In this document: positions 59,972 to 64,000 of the stretch, piece by piece
How the letters are laid out: each line of letters starts with the position of its first letter
Numbering within the stretch: position 1 is the first letter of the stretch
Source of the DNA: Neoscytalidium dimidiatum
Lineage: Eukaryota; Ascomycota; Dothideomycetes; Botryosphaeriales; Botryosphaeriaceae
NCBI GenBank assembly: GCA_037367355.1
Contig: CM074699.1
Coordinates: forward strand, 2,232,001-2,296,000
Direction: 5' to 3'
Length of the DNA: 64,000 bases
Program-made: the position numbers and the translations under genes
The notes under the pieces: generated by a model
The model's database searches: none
What the model saw: only the letters and a program-made list of their open reading frames with translations
Told to the model about the DNA's origin: nothing

Positions 59972-60057
59972 GTGGACAGTTGAAGCAGTCGTCCGGACGT
60001 AAATACGACGAGAACTCGTGCGGCATATACGTCCGCAAGACCGCTTCAACTGCCCAT
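59972..60057. mobile_element. ~86-nt inverted-repeat (MITE-like) element, copy A
   Basis: The left arm (59974-60005: GGACAGTTGAAGCAGTCGTC, then CGGACGTAAATA) is matched in reverse by the right arm (60026-60056), which read on the other strand is GGGCAGTTGAAGCGGTCTTG followed by CGGACGTATA. About 30 bp of stem with few mismatches and a 20-nt loop. It shares its arms with copy B at 62.3 kb. Confidence 0.8.
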
Positions 60058-60374
60058 GATTCACGACAAAAAGCACCAGGATACGCTACCTCTATACTTG
60101 CATCATAGGGCCATCGTGTCGGACTGATGGAAAGTTGCAATCTTGTACTACTAACTATAGCAGCGATACGTAGTTACATGCCTTTTATAGAGCTGAAATG
60201 ATCATCTAAGAAGTTTTATACTATTTTTTCCCCTCTTTAAATCGTGGCCCAGTGGGTTCCCAATAAATATCTTTCTAATTTATATAGTAATAAAAAAGTT
60301 AAATTAAACTAATAATTAAAAAGTATTTATGTCAAACGCCGGCCCGTAGATAGATAGGTAGCCAGAGACTAACG

Positions 60375-60471
60375 TAGGGAGGAGGCCACCGGCGTACCGC
60401 CGGCGGAACCCTAGCGGCCGGGCGGAGGGTAAAACCCCAACCGAGGCCAGCCAACCGAAACCTCCTCCCTA
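60375..60471. repeat. 11-bp inverted repeat framing a GC-rich core
   Basis: TAGGGAGGAGG at 60375-60385 is perfectly complemented by CCTCCTCCCTA at 60461-60471; the intervening segment is GC-rich, with further short palindromes around CCACCGGCG and CGCCGGCGG. The element sits between two AT-rich tracts. It could be a small transposon remnant or a structured RNA; nothing further can be decided. Confidence 0.65.
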
Positions 60472-60664
60472 TCGAATCGTCTGTTTACGAATGTAAGCCC
60501 TTCGTCCCTCTATCGACTCCCTGTCTACCATACGGTCCTTATAATTTATTTTAGTTCTTTAGAATTTCTTTACTTAATAATTACTAATAAATACTAAATA
60601 GAAAGATCTTAAAAACTATAGATATAAATTAGATATACTTTTTTATATCTAGTAAAAAATATTT

Positions 60665-60691
60665 GCCTGCTTCTATACTGAAGAAGCAGGC
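60665..60691. repeat. 9-bp inverted repeat downstream of tRNA-Gln(CTG)
   Basis: GCCTGCTTC at 60665-60673 pairs with GAAGCAGGC near 60683-60691. It lies just beyond the T-run terminator of the minus-strand tRNA gene, on its 3' side. Confidence 0.7.
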
Positions 60692-60705
60692 TAAAAATAA
60701 TATTC

Positions 60706-60790
60706 AGGTCCTACCCGGGATCGAACCGGGGTTGCGGGAAGATTCCTAATTTATCAGAATCCCGAGTGCTAGCCACTACACTATAGAACC
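60706..60790 (-). tRNA. trnQ-CUG: tRNA-Gln (anticodon CTG) with a ~13-nt intron
   Basis: Read on the minus strand, acceptor strand GGTTCTA pairs with TAGGACC, the D arm is GTG...CAC around TAGTGGCTAG, the anticodon stem CGGGA pairs with TCCCG, and the T arm is CCCGG-TTCGATC-CCGGG. The anticodon loop TT-CTG-A continues into about 13 extra nucleotides before the 3' stem, the canonical intron position after nucleotide 37. A T5 run follows the 3' end (60693-60697 on the plus strand as A5), a fitting Pol III terminator. Confidence 0.93.
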
Positions 60791-61003
60791 AGTAGCTAAT
60801 ACATATTCCAGTACCTGAGAAGTTTTTTCTTTAACTTTGAACAATATAAAGAAAATTTCATTCCGAACGCAGGACTTCAAGCCCAAGAGGTCTCGCCGTT
60901 TCCCTTTGGCTCTATGGAGCTTTTCGGCGAATTATCGGGCCGCGGTAAGCTGTCTATGGTCGTGGATCTAATGCTTGGGGGCAAAAGCCGATCCTCCAAA
61001 TTC

Positions 61004-61095
61004 GGTTGCGTAGTGTAGTGGTTAGCACTCTGGATTTTGATATTCTTAGATGTTACGGTCTTCCAGCAACCTGGGTTCAAGTCCCGGCGCGACCT
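61004..61095 (+). tRNA. trnQ-UUG: tRNA-Gln (anticodon TTG) with a ~20-nt intron
   Basis: Acceptor GGTTGCG pairs with CGCGACC (one G-T pair), D arm GTG...CAC with TAGTGGTTAG, anticodon stem CTGGA pairs with TCCAG, T arm CTGGG-TTCAAGT-CCCGG. The loop TT-TTG-A is followed by about 20 intron nucleotides at the standard position. TCTTCTTTTG downstream can terminate Pol III. It is divergent from tRNA-Gln(CTG), 213 bp apart; together they read both glutamine codons. Confidence 0.93.
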
Positions 61096-61514
61096 CTTCT
61101 TTTGTATTGTGCGTGCCTGGAGGCCGTTTATGGGGAGGTGGTGATGGCTTTGGGGGTGGGGGGAAGTGGATGTTATTCTATCATAGGATGGTCGGCGGGC
61201 GGGCTAGCGTCCACTATTTTGGGCTCCGGCAGCATGCTGCTGCATGGTGTGAATGCCCAAAAAAAAAATTGTAATGGATGACCAGAGTGCCAACACGTAT
61301 GTGCAAGTGACCTGTCTGGTTGCATTTTAATATTTTCAAAGCGAGCATTGGTAAGAGAGGATGGAGCGCTTTCGCAACGCCCAACCGCGTGGGAGCACCA
61401 TGCGCGCCTATTGTTCTTGACGGAATAATGATGTAAAAGATCCAGAGAAGTGAAACTCCTCAGTCCCTGAGAATTGGCTTTTAAACGCTTAAGACTCGCT
61501 GGTACTCAGCCCCT

Positions 61515-61582
61515 GTGCACTTGGTAGCTCGCGGGCTTACTCGTTCCTATCCTGAGCCCTGGTCCGATTCCGGGATTCCACT
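61515..61582 (+). pseudogene. Decayed tRNA-like sequence with Pol III A- and B-box resemblance
   Basis: TGGTAGCTCGCGGG resembles a D arm/A box and GGTCCGATTCC resembles the B box (consensus GGTTCGANTCC). A T stem CCTGG/CCGGG forms, as does a D stem GTAG/TTAC, but the acceptor strands GTGCACT and ATTCCAC pair only partly and the anticodon stem has a mismatch. This is more like a tRNA pseudogene or the head of a SINE than a working tRNA. Confidence 0.45.
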
Positions 61583-62314
61583 TTACCCGAGGGCATTTGA
61601 GTAGTTGTGTAAAAGTGGAGCGAAAAGGTTGAACGTGCACCTACTACTCCATTTACTGCGGGACCGTCTCATCCTCCATCCCTGACAACAAGAGAAAATA
61701 GACTTGGCCTATTCAGTACCGCCACGAAGCAGAATGTAGAAAGATAAGTGGAGATGTACCGAATACTTACCCACTAAGGATGCGCAAACCCTTATGGCCT
61801 TATCAAGCCTTTTCTTTCGTGTCCAAATGTGACAAATCATTTGGGAATACAGCTAACTCGATGGCTCCAACTATTCTAAGTTACTTGCGTTTGAATATGA
61901 ATATGTATTCTTGGAAAGTTATAGTCTACTAAACGTTCTTGTGCTAGTCGGTAGTCAAGCGGAGACACCCCCACAATTCAAGGCAGGAGTATAGCTGGAT
62001 AGCTAGAGAAAACAGCATACCGCCAGTCAGCAAATGTGCCTCGCAGATGTGGTATGAGTGAGTAAAATTATCAAAACAAGAGGAAAGCAACATTAGACCA
62101 GAAAGGAGGACAGACAGTCCCGTTTAAACAACGAAGTGTTGATAAGTGTAGCAAACACTGACGGAAACGGCGCTCGAAAGGCAAATAGCATGCTCATTAT
62201 CAATCACTGATTCGACAAAGAGAGACCACCCATCAACACAAGCACAAGATCCTTGATGGGTCAGGAAGTCAAGCTCCGGGTTCACGTTTGCGCTCACAGC
62301 GGATGGAAAGTTTA

Positions 62315-62399
62315 CATGGGCAGTTGAAGCAGTCTGGACATGAATGCTAGTAATCGTCTTAGATATTCACGTCCAGGCGACTGCTTCAACTGTTCATGG
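62315..62399. mobile_element. ~85-nt inverted-repeat (MITE-like) element, copy B
   Basis: The left arm (62315-62345) starts CATGGGCAGTTGAAGCAGTC and continues TGGACATGAAT. The right arm (62365-62399), read on the other strand, is CATGAACAGTTGAAGCAGTC then GCCTGGACGTGAAT. The fourteen bases CAGTTGAAGCAGTC are identical in both arms and in the left arm of copy A. A 3-nt bulge interrupts the stem. Confidence 0.8.
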
Positions 62400-62878
62400 A
62401 CCATGATGCGGGGGGGGGGGACCGATGCTTTGACCTGAAAACGGATTTCTGTTTACCGCATTCTGTGAGTAACTCACAACCACCTATAATTAAAGTTGGG
62501 CACTGCATAGATCCAATAAGGGTGAGACGTTCACATCATCAATTGAAGGGTAATCCGAGACGTATGGGACATCCAAAGGTGTTAGAAAGGGTTGACAGAA
62601 GAATGGAGATGTTTTGATTGCTTGCTCGCGCAGAGGTAGACCAACAAATTGCCCCATTAAAATCATGCTCAGGAATTTTTGTGTTTCTGAAACAATCTAA
62701 CAGTCATGAATCCCCCCGAGAGGAGAAACCCTAATTGACGAGACGAAAGCCCTGCATCCCAATGCTGAACCTTCCTTGCTTTACATGCCCATCAAATCCG
62801 CGAAGGCCATATCGAAACACCTGCAAATCACTCTCAATTCCTTCAAACCTAAAAATAAACAGCGACCAAAGAACTACT

Positions 62879-63846
62879 CTAACGACCACCAGCAACTGTC
62901 GCAACCCTCCTTGCTTTTTTACCCAGCGCCACCGCGCCAGCACCACCACGGGGACGTCCTGAGGTCTTGAGGTTGAACGCACGCTGGTCCTTCAGCCAGC
63001 GGCGGTAATCAGCGACGGAACCTATCTTCTCGCCGTAGAAGTCGGGGACAGGATTGTTCAAACTGGACTGGCTAGGGTCGACGCGGAACTTCTTTATGCG
63101 CTGGAAGAACTGCTTTTCCTTCTGCAACGCGGCAAAGACAAACACAAGTCAGCAATCAAATGAATTCCTCGAGCAATCGCGGTCCATGCGTTCAGGGAAA
63201 ATGAGACATGGCAAACCGGCAGACTCACCTCAGCGATCTGCCTCCCAATCCTCCTGTAGACGAGCCTGAACACGCCGTCACCAAGCGCCGGGCCTAGCAG
63301 CCAACCCACGCACCCGCATGCCACCGTGCTCAGTCCCATCACGACTATCGGATCCAGGCCGAACGTCTGCGCGCCCAGCGAGTCGATGTCATAGCCAAGC
63401 ACGAGGTTGACGCCGACGGCCGTCGACGCGATGGCGGCCGCGATGCTGCACACCAAGGAGAGCCGGCGGCGGGTCTTGCGCAGGGCCAGGAAGCGATTCC
63501 AGGTCAGTGTGTCGGCCTCGGCGGCGGTGGCGCTGGAAGAAGCTGCGGACGAGGCATTTGCGGTCGTGGCGGCGGCACGCGTGCAGCGGCTGGACGAGAT
63601 GAGGCGGACGGTGGTGGGAGAGGAGGACGGAGAGGAACGCGGGGCGCTGGCGGCAGCGCGGCGAGCAGTAGCGATTGGAGCGGTTATTGAGAGCTGGAGG
63701 AGCTGGGATGGTGCTGCTGCGGTCTTGGTGTTATAGCAAGGCGATGAGAGGCACGGCCGCACGGCGGCGGTGGCTGCGCGGGGACGGACGGCTGCCGCTG
63801 CCGTAGCTGCGGCGCAGCGGATGGGCAGGGTGGTGGCGGAAAACAT
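62879..63846 (-). CDS. PAM17: Presequence translocase-associated motor subunit Pam17
   Basis: Two exons, 63846-63229 and 63121-62879 (107-nt intron, phase 0), encode 286 residues. An Ala/Arg-rich mitochondrial presequence (MFSATTLPIRCAAATAAAAV) is followed by the Pam17 core: LTWNRFLALRKTRRR, two inner-membrane helices (SLVCSIAAAIASTAVGVNL; IVVMGLSTVACGCVGWLLG), RIGRQIAEKEKQFFQRIKK across the exon junction, and PVPDFYGEKIGSVADYRRW near the end. Pam17 helps organise the TIM23 import motor (Pam16/Pam18). The frame is open further to 63987 with another ATG; I prefer 63846 because the sequence from there reads as a typical presequence. Confidence 0.94.
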
Positions 63847-64000
63847 TGAGAGCAGTGCGGGTACGTGGGTTGTGCTGGGTGAGGACGGCGGGTAGCGGGT
63901 GGCAGGCGGCAGGCCGTAGAAGGTCGTATGTGTGGTCGCGGGCAGCGGTTGAAGCTTGAGCTTCGCGATATTTCGGCGCGACGTCAAGTCTCTGCCGCAC

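Larger units (their letters stand above)
59400..60705. other. Repeat-rich, partly AT-rich intergenic island
   Basis: The region holds an 86-nt inverted-repeat element, an AT-rich tract from about 60190 to 60350 and another from 60540 to 60660, with a GC-rich core between them (about 60335-60540). The sharp changes in base composition suggest remains of transposable elements, possibly mutated by repeat-induced point mutation; I could not identify an element coding region. Confidence 0.55.
61096..62878. other. Non-coding stretch (1.8 kb) with repeats
   Basis: No gene recognised. It contains a tRNA-like relic (61515-61582), inverted-repeat element copy B (62315-62399) and an 11-base G run directly after it (62410-62420). 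The final 150 bp form the 3' flank of the PAM17 gene. Confidence 0.5.

Overview
The window is nuclear DNA of a filamentous ascomycete (Pezizomycotina). Small spliceosomal introns (mostly 46-150 nt, GTAAGT-like donors, CTAAC/CTAAT branch sites), a sphingolipid C9-methyltransferase, a CFEM-type secreted protein, Vid21/Eaf1 and an AP-3 delta of the fungal type support this. Dothideomycetes is my best guess from protein style only; that is inference. Gene models were assembled by hand from reading frames and splice signals.

Layout. 0.4-6.0 kb (-): a RhoGEF with DH, BAR and SH3 domains. 7.1-11.4 kb (+): the telomerase reverse transcriptase, rebuilt as ten exons. 12.3-14.6 kb (+): a TBC-domain protein whose frame is restored only by a GC-AG intron. 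14.6-19.2 kb: a long stretch without a convincing gene. 19.2-23.4 kb (-): a 1.34-kilo-residue protein with an N-terminal helical plus PH-like region, a long disordered middle and a C-terminal coiled coil; I propose it as a diverged meiotic chromosome axis protein (Red1/SYCP2-like). 24.5-33.3 kb: metabolic and surface genes (GGCT-like, nitronate monooxygenase, Cys-rich membrane protein, zinc-free quinone reductase, CFEM-like GPI protein). 34.2-39.0 kb (-) and 39.7-42.1 kb (+): two divergent vacuolar transporters (Vhc1-like cation-chloride cotransporter; Avt3/4-like amino acid exporter). 42.8-44.3 kb: cytochrome P450. 44.5-46.1 kb (-) and 46.4-51.1 kb (+): Mak11 and Vid21/Eaf1, divergent. 52.1-53.2 kb (-) and 53.8-57.2 kb (+): EMC2 and AP-3 delta, divergent. 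57.7-59.4 kb: sphingolipid C9-methyltransferase. 59.4-62.9 kb: repeat-rich, partly AT-rich island with two divergently transcribed, intron-bearing glutamine tRNA genes, a decayed tRNA-like element and hairpin repeats. 62.9-63.8 kb (-): Pam17.

The genes are mostly conserved housekeeping functions and do not form one pathway or an obvious biosynthetic cluster. The least expected items are a family of ~86-nt inverted-repeat elements (two clear copies at 59.97 and 62.3 kb and a decayed third inside a 593-nt intron of the Vhc1-like gene), the candidate axis protein, and irregular gene structures (GC-AG intron, probable start codon split by an intron).
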